Source of the DNA: an uncultured Oscillospiraceae bacterium
Lineage (GTDB): Bacteria > Bacillota > Clostridia > Oscillospirales > Acutalibacteraceae
Reading direction: 5' to 3'
Assembly: GCA_910587835.1 (NCBI GenBank)
Contig: CAJUNQ010000065.1
Coordinates: 1 to 55,464, forward strand
DNA: 55,464 nucleotides
Below are positions 17,457 through 25,543 of this stretch, in pieces. How positions within the stretch are numbered: position 1 is the stretch's first letter; each line of letters begins with the position of its first letter. The notes below the pieces were generated by a model. The model searched no databases. It was not told the origin of the DNA and worked only from the letters and a program-made list of their open reading frames with translations. Made by a program: the position numbers and the translations under genes.

Positions 17457-17939
17457 AAGCCTCGACGCCAGTTGGGGGTAGGGCCGCTTGCGCTTGAAGA
17501 ACTCATACACCGAGCAGCCCTTGTCTACCAGGGTAACTACAGCCCCCTCCCGGCACCGGGGCGGCCTGCGCAGGGTCACCGGGAACATGTGGGAGCGGAT
17601 GATGTCCTCCTCCCGGCCTGTCAGCTCCAGCTCCTGCCGGGCGTTGCGCCAGGCAATCTCCGGGTGCCGGGACCAGTGCCCCTTGTGGGCCGGGTCCCCG
17701 TCCTGGGCGTCGTAGAAGAAATAGTCGTGGAGCAGCGCCCCCCGGGCCATCTCCCGCATGTGGAACGCAATGCCCAGCATAGCCGCCAGCCGGCAGCTGT
17801 AGTAGGCCACCGCCACACTGTGCAGCAGCCGGCAGGTATTGCCGTGCTGAGGGTAGCCCGCCATGGCCCGCAAATTTGAGCGCTCCGTCACCTCCTCATA
17901 ACAGCCCCAGAACTTCTGAGGGTCCCATCGCTTTGCCAT
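17454..17939 (-). CDS. HD-domain protein (putative phosphohydrolase)
   Basis: A 161-residue protein with the HD metal-dependent hydrolase pattern: H in RLLHSVAVAYYS (about residue 40), the HD doublet in ALLHDYFFYD (about 70-71), and HPEIAWRNA and RSHMFPV further on. Similar small clostridial HD proteins are uncharacterised; nucleotide phosphohydrolase activity is the family expectation, not shown here. The ATG at 17939 has CAGGAGGAA directly upstream. Its TAG stop lies in the first bases of a MITE-like repeat, so the native C terminus may have been longer. Confidence 0.85.
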   Translation of the reverse strand: MAKRWDPQKFWGCYEEVTERSNLRAMAGYPQHGNTCRLLHSVAVAYYSCRLAAMLGIAFHMREMARGALLHDYFFYDAQDGDPAHKGHWSRHPEIAWRNARQELELTGREEDIIRSHMFPVTLRRPPRCREGAVVTLVDKGCSVYEFFKRKRPYPQLASRL

Positions 17940-18044
17940 ATGATTCCTCCTGACTTTGGTATATCGATATATAAACACATGCCTACATGCCGGTACATGC
18001 GGGAAATAACCCCGCGGCTCTCCCGAAGGGGCGCGGCCCCTCTG

Positions 18045-19955
18045 TCAGCAGATGAGCCGGCAGACCTGCCGGGCAAACTCCGCCGGGTCCTCCAAGGGGG
18101 TGCCCTCCAGCAGCAGGGCCTGGCCGTACAGCACCTGGGCGTACAGGCCCAGCCGCTCCTTGTCCCCGTCCAGGGCCTTCAGCTTCTGAAACACCTCATG
18201 CTCCGGGTTCAGCTCCAACACCCGCTTGGCGTGGACCTTCTCCCCTGCCGGCATGGCGTTGAGCACCTTCTCCATCTCGCTGGAAATGCCCCCCTGGGTA
18301 CTGATGCAGGCCGCGTGGCTGCCCAGTCCGCCCCGCAGCACCACCTGCTCCACCTTGCCCGAAAGGCCCTCTTTCATGGCCTCCAGCAGGGACTGGTTCT
18401 CGTCCGCCAGGGCCTTGTTGTGCTCCTTCTCCTCCTCGCTTTCCAGGTCCAGGCCCTCGGCGGAGAGGTTTTTGAACTCCTTCTCCTGGTACTTTTCCAG
18501 CACCCGCAGGGCGAATTCGTCCACATTGTCCGTCAGGCAGAGAATCTCGTAGCCCTTCCCAATCAGAGCCTCGGCCTGGGGCAGGGCCAGAATGCGCTCC
18601 GCCGTTTCGCCGCAGCCATAGTATATGCAGGTCTGGCCCTCCTGCATACGGGAGACATACTCAGAAAGGGTAGAAAGCTTTTTCTCATGGGAGCTGGTAA
18701 ACAGAACCAGGTCTTGCAGCTCCTCTTTTTTCGCCCCAAAATTGTCGTACAGGCCGTACTTCAGCTGCAGGCCGAAGCTCTTCCAGAACTCCTCATACTT
18801 CTCCCGGTCGTTGGTGAGCATGGACTTGAGCTCAGAGGCGATTTTCTTCTCCAGGCGGCCGGCGATGAGCTTCAGCTGCCGGTCATGCTGCAGCATCTCC
18901 CGGGAGATGTTCAGGGACAGGTCCTGAGAGTCCACCAGGCCCTTGACAAAGCTGAAGCAGTCCGGCAGCAGGTCGGCGCATTTCTCCATGATGAGCACCC
19001 CGCTGGCATACAGCTGCAGGCCCTTTTCAAAGTCCCGGGTGTAGTAGTCGTAGGGGGCGGTTTTGGGCACAAACAGCAGCGCGCTGTAGGTGGCCGCGCC
19101 CTCGGTGGAGGTGCGGATGACCCGCAGGGGCTCCTGCCAGTCCATGAATTTTTCTTTATAGAAGCCGTTGAGCTCCTCGCCGGTCACCTCAGACTTGGCC
19201 TTCTTCCAGATGGGGGTCATGGAGTTCAGGGTCTCGTCCTCAAACCAGGTCTCATACTCCGGCTCCTTGCCGTCGGTTCCCGTGCCCTCCTTGAGCCTGG
19301 ACCTCTGCATCTCCATTTTGATGGGATAGCGGATGTAGTCGGAATAGCGCTTCACCAGCTCCCGCAGGCGGTACTGCTCCAAAAAGGCCGAGTAGTCCTC
19401 CCCGTCGCCGTCCTCCTTCAGGGTGAGGGTGATGCGGGCGCCCCGCTGGGGGTAATCGCTCTCGGTAATCTCGTAGCCGTCCAGCCCCTCCGAGGTCCAG
19501 GCCCAGGCCTGGGCCCCGTTCTGGGTGCGGGTCTCCACCACCACCTTGGAGCTGACCATGAACGCCGAGTAAAAGCCAACGCCGAACTGGCCGATAATGT
19601 CCACCTCCGCCCCGTCCTCGGGCTTGCGGTCTTTCATGTTCTCGTTTTTGAACTGAAGCGAGCCGCTTTTGGCAATCACGCCCAGGTTGTTGTCCAGCTC
19701 CTCCCGGGTCATGCCCACGCCGTTGTCCGTAATGGTGATGGTGCGGGCCTCCTTGTCGGCGTGCAGGCGGATGAAGAAATCCTCCCGGTTCAGGCCGGCC
19801 CCGCTGCCGCTGAGGCTCTGGTAATAGAGCTTGTCGATGGCGTCGCTGGCGTTGGAGATCAGCTCCCGCAGAAAAATTTCCTTGTGGGTGTAGATGGAGT
19901 TGATCATCAGGTCCATCAGCCGTTTTGATTCCGCCTGAAACTGTTTGAGAGCCAT
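18045..19955 (-). CDS. htpG: Molecular chaperone HtpG (Hsp90)
   Basis: A 636-residue cytosolic Hsp90 homologue that binds ATP and refolds or stabilises client proteins. The N-terminal GHKL domain shows ELISNASDAIDKLYY (about 25-40), DNGVGMTREEL and GQFGVGFYSAFMV. The middle and C-terminal dimerisation domains follow, and the length matches the family. The ATG at 19955 is chosen because GAAAGGAAG lies ten bases upstream; the ATG seven codons earlier overlaps that site. I see no CIRCE element. A MITE-like repeat sits about 90 bp upstream of the start. Confidence 0.97.
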   Translation of the reverse strand: MALKQFQAESKRLMDLMINSIYTHKEIFLRELISNASDAIDKLYYQSLSGSGAGLNREDFFIRLHADKEARTITITDNGVGMTREELDNNLGVIAKSGSLQFKNENMKDRKPEDGAEVDIIGQFGVGFYSAFMVSSKVVVETRTQNGAQAWAWTSEGLDGYEITESDYPQRGARITLTLKEDGDGEDYSAFLEQYRLRELVKRYSDYIRYPIKMEMQRSRLKEGTGTDGKEPEYETWFEDETLNSMTPIWKKAKSEVTGEELNGFYKEKFMDWQEPLRVIRTSTEGAATYSALLFVPKTAPYDYYTRDFEKGLQLYASGVLIMEKCADLLPDCFSFVKGLVDSQDLSLNISREMLQHDRQLKLIAGRLEKKIASELKSMLTNDREKYEEFWKSFGLQLKYGLYDNFGAKKEELQDLVLFTSSHEKKLSTLSEYVSRMQEGQTCIYYGCGETAERILALPQAEALIGKGYEILCLTDNVDEFALRVLEKYQEKEFKNLSAEGLDLESEEEKEHNKALADENQSLLEAMKEGLSGKVEQVVLRGGLGSHAACISTQGGISSEMEKVLNAMPAGEKVHAKRVLELNPEHEVFQKLKALDGDKERLGLYAQVLYGQALLLEGTPLEDPAEFARQVCRLIC

Positions 19956-20043
19956 GGGTGCAATACTTCCTTTCATAAATATGTAAAATTAGGGTTGACA
20001 CAGAAAACAGCGCGGGGCGGCCCCGCCAGTCCTGGGTATTTCC

Positions 20044-20208
20044 TAGGGCTTGTTTGAAAAATCGGAAAGGCCGTCTTTTTACCCAGAAGGGGCCCCTTTC
20101 TGCGTCAAAAATCCTCGCCAATCGGAAGATTGCCTTGCGTTTTTTTCCTTGAAATGAACCCCTTCTGGGTAAAAATTCGTCATTCCCTCTATTTTCAAAC
20201 AAGCCCTA
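20044..20208 (+). mobile_element. MITE-like repeat family A, copy 3 (complete)
   Basis: A complete 165-bp copy. TAGGGCTTGTTTGAAAA at 20044-20060 is mirrored by TTTTCAAACAAGCCCTA ending at 20208. The internal inverted repeat ACCCAGAAGGGG/CCCCTTCTGGGT is also present. Nearly identical to copies 1 and 4. It lies between htpG and the serine recombinase gene. Confidence 0.85.
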
Positions 20209-20278
20209 AAGGACATTATAGCATGTTCCGCAGGAATGTTCAAGTGTTTGCCGCAGGCAGGAATGCCCAAAAAGCAAA

Positions 20279-20308
20279 CCGGCGGGCCCGTTGCCGGGGC
20301 CGCCGGCT
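20279..20308 (-). terminator. Probable terminator of the serine recombinase gene
   Basis: On the minus strand CCGGCGGCCCC and GGGCCCGCCGG pair with slight imperfection, followed by TTTGCTTTTTGG, about 40 bp past the stop codon. Confidence 0.6.
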
Positions 20309-20347
20309 GATTTGCCTGTCTGTGCCGGGCGCTGCCCTGGCTGGGTC

Positions 20348-20953
20348 TTATTTCTTCTGCCCCTGCTCGTAGCCCATGGCCCGGTAACGGAAGCTGGACA
20401 GGGGCATGCCGCAGGCCCGGGCGGCGGCGGAGCCGGTCAGCTTGCCGTTCTTCCACAGCCGGTAGACGGCGGGGTAGTTTTTGGGCAGGGGCCGGGGAGG
20501 CCGGCCAAAGCGCACGCCCCGGGCCTTGGCCGCGGCAATGCCCTGGGCCTGACGCTTGCGTATGTTCGCCCGCTCGTTTTCCGCCACAAAGGAGAGAATT
20601 TGCAGCACCAGGTCGGCGATAAAGGTGCCAAGCAGGTCTTTGCCGCTGCGGGTGTCCAGCATAGGCATGTCCAGCACGCACACGTCCACCAGCTTCTCCT
20701 TTGTGAGCAGCCGCCATTGGTTCTGTATCTCCGTATAATTCCGCCCCAGGCGGTCGATGCTCATAATATAGAGCAGGTCGCCGGGCTGCAGGCAGCGCAG
20801 CATACGCTGGTACTGGGGCCGCTGAAAGTTTTTGCCGGACTGCTTGTCGCTGAAAATATGACTGGGAGGCACCTCCTGCTTCAGCATTGCCAGCAGCTGG
20901 CGGTCCTCGTTCTGGTCGGCGCTGGACACTCTCAGGTATGCGTATACGCTCAT
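20348..20953 (-). CDS. Serine recombinase, resolvase/invertase family
   Basis: A 201-residue small serine recombinase. YAYLRVSSADQNEDRQ gives the catalytic serine (S10) with R8. SIDRLGRNYTEI (about 65-76) holds the conserved arginines. RKRQAQGIAAAKARGVRFGRP is the hinge that leads into a C-terminal helix-turn-helix (about 160-195). Enzymes of this size resolve cointegrates or invert DNA segments. No transposase, invertible segment or clear crossover site is visible beside it, so it is either an orphan or acts elsewhere. AAGGGGG precedes the ATG at 20953. Confidence 0.9.
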   Translation of the reverse strand: MSVYAYLRVSSADQNEDRQLLAMLKQEVPPSHIFSDKQSGKNFQRPQYQRMLRCLQPGDLLYIMSIDRLGRNYTEIQNQWRLLTKEKLVDVCVLDMPMLDTRSGKDLLGTFIADLVLQILSFVAENERANIRKRQAQGIAAAKARGVRFGRPPRPLPKNYPAVYRLWKNGKLTGSAAARACGMPLSSFRYRAMGYEQGQKK

Positions 20954-21217
20954 ACCTTAACCCCCTTCAAGGTTCCCGTTTCGGGTTTATCCTCCCATTA
21001 TTACATAATTTTCCAGGTCTTTGGAGGGAAAGGCTTCAATTTCCCTCTTAACGTAAAATAGCCTCACCTGTCGAAAAAGAAGGAAAGGCGGGAAGGGGGC
21101 AGAGCGGCGCGGGCTGTCCCGTTTTTTCAGTGAAGGAGCTGCAAAGCAGCGGCATGTATGGACGCGCTGCCGAACGCCCCACACCGCGCTGGGGACGGCC
21201 TGTCTTTTCCATACCGG
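20954..21217. other. Intergenic spacer between recombinase and DivPAP2 genes
   Basis: Together with the adjoining promoter and leader (to 21284) this is about 330 bp without a gene. Apart from the recombinase ribosome site and the promoter at 21218 I see no conserved element, and no inverted site resembling a resolvase crossover. Confidence 0.5.
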
Positions 21218-21247
21218 TTGACAGCCCCCGCCGGAATGGGGTATGAT
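21218..21247 (+). promoter_or_regulatory. Promoter of the DivPAP2 gene
   Basis: TTGACA (21218-21223), 18 bp, TATGAT (21242-21247). The start codon lies about 40 bp downstream. Confidence 0.75.
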
Positions 21248-21284
21248 AGGGATACCATCACCTGCGCCCCGGAAAGGAACCCTT

Positions 21285-21767
21285 ATGGACCTCAGCTTTC
21301 TCCTCTCAAATCCTCTTATCAATGTCAGCATCCTCTCCTGGGCCGCTGCCCAGGGCATTAAAACCCTCATCGACACGGTCAAGCACAAGCAGTTCGACCG
21401 CCGGAGGCTCTCTGGGGCGGGGGGCATGCCCAGCTCCCACTCCGCCGTTACCTGCTCGGTGCTGCTCACCTCCTACTATCTGTACGGCTTCAACTCGCCG
21501 GTGTTTGCCCTGAGCTTTGTGGTCGCCCTGATTGTTATGTACGACGCCACCGGGGTGCGCTGGGCGGCAGGCCTGCACGCCAAGGCCATCAACCGCATTG
21601 TGGAGCACCTGGACGCAGAGGACCCGGAGGACGACCCGGACCTGCGGGACCTGATTCCCCGGCTCAACGAGTCTTTGGGCCACCGGGTGCGGGAGGTTGT
21701 GTGCGGGGCGGCGCTGGGGTTTCTCATTGCCCTGCTGGGACATTTGCTGCGGCAGGGGCGGCTTTGA
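21285..21767 (+). CDS. Divergent PAP2 family membrane protein (DUF212)
   Basis: A 160-residue protein with about four membrane segments. GGMPSSHSA (about residues 46-54) and ATGVRWAAGLHAKAIN correspond to the phosphatase-like motifs of the divergent PAP2 family. Related PAP2 enzymes dephosphorylate lipid phosphates; the role of this branch is not established. The ATG at 21285 has GGAAAGGAA upstream. Monocistronic, with promoter at 21218-21247 and terminator at 21861-21900. Confidence 0.9.
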   Translation: MDLSFLLSNPLINVSILSWAAAQGIKTLIDTVKHKQFDRRRLSGAGGMPSSHSAVTCSVLLTSYYLYGFNSPVFALSFVVALIVMYDATGVRWAAGLHAKAINRIVEHLDAEDPEDDPDLRDLIPRLNESLGHRVREVVCGAALGFLIALLGHLLRQGRL

Positions 21768-21775
21768 GGCCGCAA

Positions 21776-21850
21776 ATATAGTAAACGCACTGGCGGCGCG
21801 GGCATACCTGTGCCGCAGGGTTCAAAAGAGGTATCAACTCTTTTGAACTG
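21776..21850 (+). repeat. Repeat family H, copy 1
   Basis: ATATAGTAAACGCAC leads into a perfect hairpin, TTCAAAAGAG/CTCTTTTGAA, at 21821-21847. Related blocks occur at 34845-34934 and, inverted, at 38854-38948. Confidence 0.5.
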
Positions 21851-21860
21851 CCTTAACTAT

Positions 21861-21900
21861 AAAAGCAGGCGGCGTCTGCTGGGGACGCCGCCTGCTTTTC
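21861..21900. terminator. Bidirectional intrinsic terminator
   Basis: AAAAGCAGGCGGCGTC pairs with GACGCCGCCTGCTTTT (16 bp, 8-base loop). Plus-strand T-rich tail TTTTCACTTTTTT. It serves the DivPAP2 gene and, on the other strand, the small ORF at 21899-21994. Confidence 0.85.
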
Positions 21901-21994
21901 ACTTTTTTCCGCCCCGTACCCACGCCAGCAGCCCGGAGCCTGCCACCGCTGCCAGCACATACACCAGAATCCCCACGAAAAAGGGTCCGCCCAT
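21899..21994 (-). CDS. 31-residue putative membrane miniprotein
   Basis: A small ORF: ATG at 21994, TGA at 21899-21901, with GAGGGAGTGAGGGG directly before the start. The product begins MGGPFFVGILVYVLAAVAGS: one membrane helix (about residues 5-25) and a short basic tail ending RGGKK. It is terminated exactly by the hairpin at 21861-21900, which supports its being a real unit. Function unknown; chance remains possible for so short a frame. Confidence 0.5.
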   Translation of the reverse strand: MGGPFFVGILVYVLAAVAGSGLLAWVRGGKK

Positions 21995-22020
21995 CCCCTC
22001 ACTCCCTCAGTGTCAGTCTG

Positions 22021-22171
22021 AGAACTGGTACCAACAGGAGTTGGCGCCTGCCTTTTCGGCAAATTGCACGGTTGACTGTGTTGCAAACCAATCGCGAGAC
22101 TGCCTGGGGATTTGCGCCTTGGCAAAATTCCCTCGAAAGTCCAGGCACAAATCCGATTGGTACAAGGCCTA
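22021..22171 (+). repeat. Repeat family G, copy 2 (complete, with inverted ends)
   Basis: About 150 bp bounded by AGAACTGGTACCAACAGG and an inverted ATTGGTACAAGGCC. The right border carries the TAG stop codon (22169-22171, minus strand) of the neighbouring membrane protein gene. Partial copies are at 6716 and 25498. Confidence 0.6.
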
Positions 22172-22693
22172 AGCCTGCTCCGCGTCAGCCAGCACAAACA
22201 CCTGCTGCTCGCTGCCCAGCACCTCCAGCGTCTCCAGGTCCTCGGGCTCCAGCTCCTGGTTCAGCCGCACCGCCGTATATACCGGCGGGGTCTCCTGTCC
22301 CGGCAGAAGCAGGCCCTGGGTCCGTGTGTTCTCATAGTATAGGTATTCGCCCCGGGCTGTCCAGTATTCCGTGCCCTCGGGTCCTCCTGTTCCCGCGGGC
22401 TGAAAGCTCCCGTCCCGAATCACCCCTGCTTCCAGCACCGGCTTGCCGTCCACCTGGGCCACGCACAGCCGAACCCGCAGCCGGCACCCCAGCCGCCCCT
22501 GGTTGCGGAATGCCACGCCGCCCTCCGCTGTCTCGTCCATAGAGACCACGGGGCTGCCCTCCCGGTCTCCGGCGTTCTGGCAGACGGCCTCTACCCGCAG
22601 GGGCTCCTGGTGGGGCTTCAGCCGCCAGCACAGGCCGAACAGCACCGCCAGTACCATAAGCAGCGCCGCTGCCCCTATGCCCCGGCCCCTCAT
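22169..22693 (-). CDS. Membrane-anchored or secreted protein, possibly TasA/camelysin-like
   Basis: A 174-residue protein with an N-terminal membrane segment or signal (about residues 6-24) and an all-beta looking exterior. The run GEYLYYENTRTQGLLLPGQETPPVYTAVRLN recalls the YYY...LxPGexT segment of TasA/camelysin-type fibre proteins; this is a weak similarity judged by eye. Its ATG overlaps the TGA of the upstream gene (ATGA at 22690-22693), so the two are translationally coupled and probably work together at the cell surface. Confidence 0.65.
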   Translation of the reverse strand: MRGRGIGAAALLMVLAVLFGLCWRLKPHQEPLRVEAVCQNAGDREGSPVVSMDETAEGGVAFRNQGRLGCRLRVRLCVAQVDGKPVLEAGVIRDGSFQPAGTGGPEGTEYWTARGEYLYYENTRTQGLLLPGQETPPVYTAVRLNQELEPEDLETLEVLGSEQQVFVLADAEQA

Positions 22694-23430
22694 GGCTCCG
22701 CCCTCAGCCGGTAGCTCTGGCCCACCGAGCGCTGGGGGCCTGCCGCCGCCTCAAAGCGCAGAACCGTATGGCGGCGGGCCGGGTCCACGGTGTCGTCCTC
22801 CTGGCAGAGGCCCAGGGCGCAGGTCTGCTCGTCAGCCGCGCTGCCCTCCATCGCGGTGACCGTGTACACCCCATAGGGCAGGCCGGTAAACTCCGCCTCA
22901 AGAGCCGGGGGGCCGCCCATAGGGTCCGCCTCGGGCCGGGCCAGACTGTAGAGGGTGAGCCCCTGCCCTCTCAGCCGGAACAAGGCCGTGCCAGTGAGAG
23001 GCGCGTTCCTCCCCTCCACCCGCACCAGCACGGCGCCGCTCTCTACCCGCACCCGGTACAGCAGCTCCTTGCGCCGCTCACGGCCGTCTGTTCCCCGCAG
23101 GCAGGCGGAAAGGCGGTAGGTCTGGTCTGTTTTTGGCCGCTGACGGCCCAGCTCCCCCAGCTCCCGGGGGCCCTGGGGGCTTGTCCAGGCAACGCTCAGC
23201 TCTCCCTCGCCGCCGCCCAGAGCCTCCCGGCAGGCCTGGGCCAGAGGCTGGCCCTCATGCCGCAGGGGCACCGCCTCCCCCAGAAAGATGGTCTCCTCAG
23301 CCCAGACGGGCTGGGCGGAGGAGGAGGCCGCGCTTTGGGCTTGTCCCTGGGGGGCGGTCAGGGTGAGCGCGGCCAGCAGAGCCCCCCACAAGGCCAGGCA
23401 GAGGGCTGGTCTTCGCAGTTTTTCAGGCAT
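22690..23430 (-). CDS. Secreted beta-rich protein of unknown function
   Basis: A 246-residue protein with a signal peptide (basic start MPEKLRRP, hydrophobic about 10-27, AQS-type cleavage near 32). The C-terminal half contains LEAEFTGLPYGVYTVTAMEG, which resembles the strand-turn pattern of Cna-B/SpaA prealbumin-like domains. I recognise no catalytic motif. AAAGGAG precedes the ATG at 23430. It is the first gene of a two-gene unit with the overlapping 174-residue protein. A surface or matrix role is an inference. Confidence 0.7.
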   Translation of the reverse strand: MPEKLRRPALCLALWGALLAALTLTAPQGQAQSAASSSAQPVWAEETIFLGEAVPLRHEGQPLAQACREALGGGEGELSVAWTSPQGPRELGELGRQRPKTDQTYRLSACLRGTDGRERRKELLYRVRVESGAVLVRVEGRNAPLTGTALFRLRGQGLTLYSLARPEADPMGGPPALEAEFTGLPYGVYTVTAMEGSAADEQTCALGLCQEDDTVDPARRHTVLRFEAAAGPQRSVGQSYRLRAEP

Positions 23431-23507
23431 ATTGTACGCTCCTTTCTTTTTTATAGCTACAAGGTAGCACGAATTTGCCGGAAATTTTGTCATACCCTGC
23501 GGGCGGC

Positions 23508-23536
23508 TTGAAAGTTTCAGAGAGATAGCGTATAAT
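23508..23536 (+). promoter_or_regulatory. Promoter of prfC
   Basis: TTGAAA (23508-23513), 17 bp, TATAAT (23531-23536): near consensus. It leaves an unusually long leader of about 330 bases before the GTG start of prfC. That leader contains repeat family J. Confidence 0.8.
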
Positions 23537-23616
23537 AGAGGTAAATATCGTAAACGCGCTTAACGAAGAGGTACATGACGGTCGTTAATAGCAGGGAGGT
23601 TCTGTTTTTAACCGGG

Positions 23617-23745
23617 CCCAGCGAGCGCAGACGCGGGGGTCTTCCGCGGCTGCGGGACATTTTGCGCAGCGGAATGTCCCTCCCCTTGCGGAGCAAGGGG
23701 GCGAGCGGCCTGTTTGCGGGCGGCTGCCCTCGTAGGCCGCTTGCC
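23617..23745 (+). repeat. Repeat family J, copy 1 (in the prfC leader)
   Basis: CAGCGAGCGCAGACGC followed by GGGACATT/AATGTCCC and CCCCTTG/CAAGGGG hairpins. The same order of blocks is found at 28217-28365. Confidence 0.55.
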
Positions 23746-23870
23746 CTTGCAATCACTTGCCCTTACAATCAGGATATTTCTCAGTCATGCCATCACCACA
23801 GAGAGGAAGCCGCCCATGTAAAACACCCCGCACGCCTCATCCATTTCATATCAAAAAGGAGTGCATTCCT

Positions 23871-25475
23871 GTGCCAAATATCAAGAACGAAATCACCCGC
23901 CGCCGGACCTTTGCCATTATCTCCCACCCCGACGCGGGCAAAACCACCCTCACCGAAAAATTCCTCCTCTACGGCGGCGCCATTACCCTGGCCGGCATGG
24001 TCAAGGGCAAGCGCAATTCCCGGCACGCGGTGTCTGACTGGATGGAGATTGAGAAGCAGCGCGGCATCTCTGTCACCTCCTCTGTCATGCAGTTTGAATA
24101 TGACAATTATTGCATCAATATTCTGGACACGCCCGGCCACCAGGACTTCTCGGAGGACACCTACCGCACTCTGATGGCCGCGGATTCCGCGGTGATGGTT
24201 ATTGACGCGGGCAAGGGCGTAGAGGCCCAGACCCGCAAGCTCTTTAAGGTCTGCGTCATGCGTGACATCCCTATCTTCACCTTTATCAACAAGATGGACC
24301 GGGATTCCCGGGACCCCTACGACCTGCTGGAGGAGATTGAGCGGGAGCTGGGCATTGGCGCCTATCCCATGAACTGGCCCATTGGCTCCGGCGTGGACTT
24401 CAAGGGAGTCTACGACCGGGAGGACGGCCGGGTGCTGCGCTTTGTGCCTGAGGAGAGCGGCGCGGGCCGCCGGGAGGTGGAGGAGCAGGACTACGCCCTG
24501 GACGACCCGGCCCTGTGCCCGGCCATTGGCGAATATTTATACAACACCCTGAAGGACGATGTGGAGCTGCTGGACGGGGCGGGATATGAGTTTGACCTTG
24601 CAAAGGTGCGCCACGGCAAGCTGTCGCCAGTGTTTTTTGGGTCGGCGCTGACCAATTTCGGCGTGGAGCCCTTCCTCAAGTCCTTCCTCCGGCTGACCAC
24701 CCCGCCCCTGCCCCGCCAGGCCGGGGACGCGCTGGCGGACCCCTTCCAGGAGGATTTTTCCGCTTTTGTGTTCAAAATTCAGGCCAACATGAACAAGGCC
24801 CACCGGGACCGCATTGCTTTTATCCGCATTTGCAGCGGCAAGTTTGAGAAGGGCATGGAGGTGGACCATGTCCAGGGAGGGCGGCGGATCAAGCTGAGCC
24901 AGCCCCAGCAGATCATGGCCCAGAGCCGGGAGATGATCGAGGAGGCCTACGCCGGGGACATTATCGGCGTGTTTGACCCCGGGCTGTTCTCTATTGGGGA
25001 CACCCTGTGCGCGCCGGGGAAAAAGCTGCGCTTTCAGGGCATCCCCACCTTTGCCCCGGAGCTGTTCAGCCTGGTGCGCCAGAAGGACACCATGAAGCGC
25101 AAGCAGTTTGTAAAGGGAGCCAACCAAATTGCCCAGGAGGGCGCCATTCAGATCTTCCAGGAGCTGGGCTCGGGCATGGAGGAGGTCATTGTGGGCGTGG
25201 TGGGCAGCCTGCAGTTCGATGTGTTCCAGTACCGCATGGAGAACGAGTACAATGTGGAGGTCTATATGCAGACCCTTCCCTATTCCTTCATCCGCTGGGT
25301 GGACAATGAGGACATGGACGAGCAGGCTCTGAAAAAGCTGAACCTTACCTCTGACACCAAAAAGGTCCAGGACCTGCGGGGGCGGTATCTGCTGTTGTTT
25401 GCCAACCAGTGGAGCATCAACTGGGCGTTGGAGCGCAATGAGGGACTGCTGCTTTCTGAGTTCAGCGAGGGCTGA
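23871..25475 (+). CDS. prfC: Peptide chain release factor 3
   Basis: A 534-residue translational GTPase that recycles RF1/RF2 from the ribosome after peptide release. Motifs: P-loop HPDAGKTT at 19-26, DTPGH at 86-90 and NKMD near 140; EF-Tu-like domain 2 and an RF3 C-terminal domain follow. The GTG at 23871 is chosen: AAAAAGGAG lies nine bases upstream, and the protein then starts MPNIKNEITRRRTFAIISHP as is usual. The 38 open codons upstream run through the leader. No partner genes adjoin it. Confidence 0.95.
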   Translation: MPNIKNEITRRRTFAIISHPDAGKTTLTEKFLLYGGAITLAGMVKGKRNSRHAVSDWMEIEKQRGISVTSSVMQFEYDNYCINILDTPGHQDFSEDTYRTLMAADSAVMVIDAGKGVEAQTRKLFKVCVMRDIPIFTFINKMDRDSRDPYDLLEEIERELGIGAYPMNWPIGSGVDFKGVYDREDGRVLRFVPEESGAGRREVEEQDYALDDPALCPAIGEYLYNTLKDDVELLDGAGYEFDLAKVRHGKLSPVFFGSALTNFGVEPFLKSFLRLTTPPLPRQAGDALADPFQEDFSAFVFKIQANMNKAHRDRIAFIRICSGKFEKGMEVDHVQGGRRIKLSQPQQIMAQSREMIEEAYAGDIIGVFDPGLFSIGDTLCAPGKKLRFQGIPTFAPELFSLVRQKDTMKRKQFVKGANQIAQEGAIQIFQELGSGMEEVIVGVVGSLQFDVFQYRMENEYNVEVYMQTLPYSFIRWVDNEDMDEQALKKLNLTSDTKKVQDLRGRYLLLFANQWSINWALERNEGLLLSEFSEG

Positions 25476-25497
25476 GCACAGAGTATGCCACACTATA

Positions 25498-25543
25498 AGA
25501 ACTTGTGCCAACAGGATTTGCGGCTGGAATATCGAGCAAATTT
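25498..25543 (+). repeat. Repeat family G, partial copy 3
   Basis: AGAACTTGTGCCAACAGGAT, then diverging. Immediately followed by repeat family F. Confidence 0.5.
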
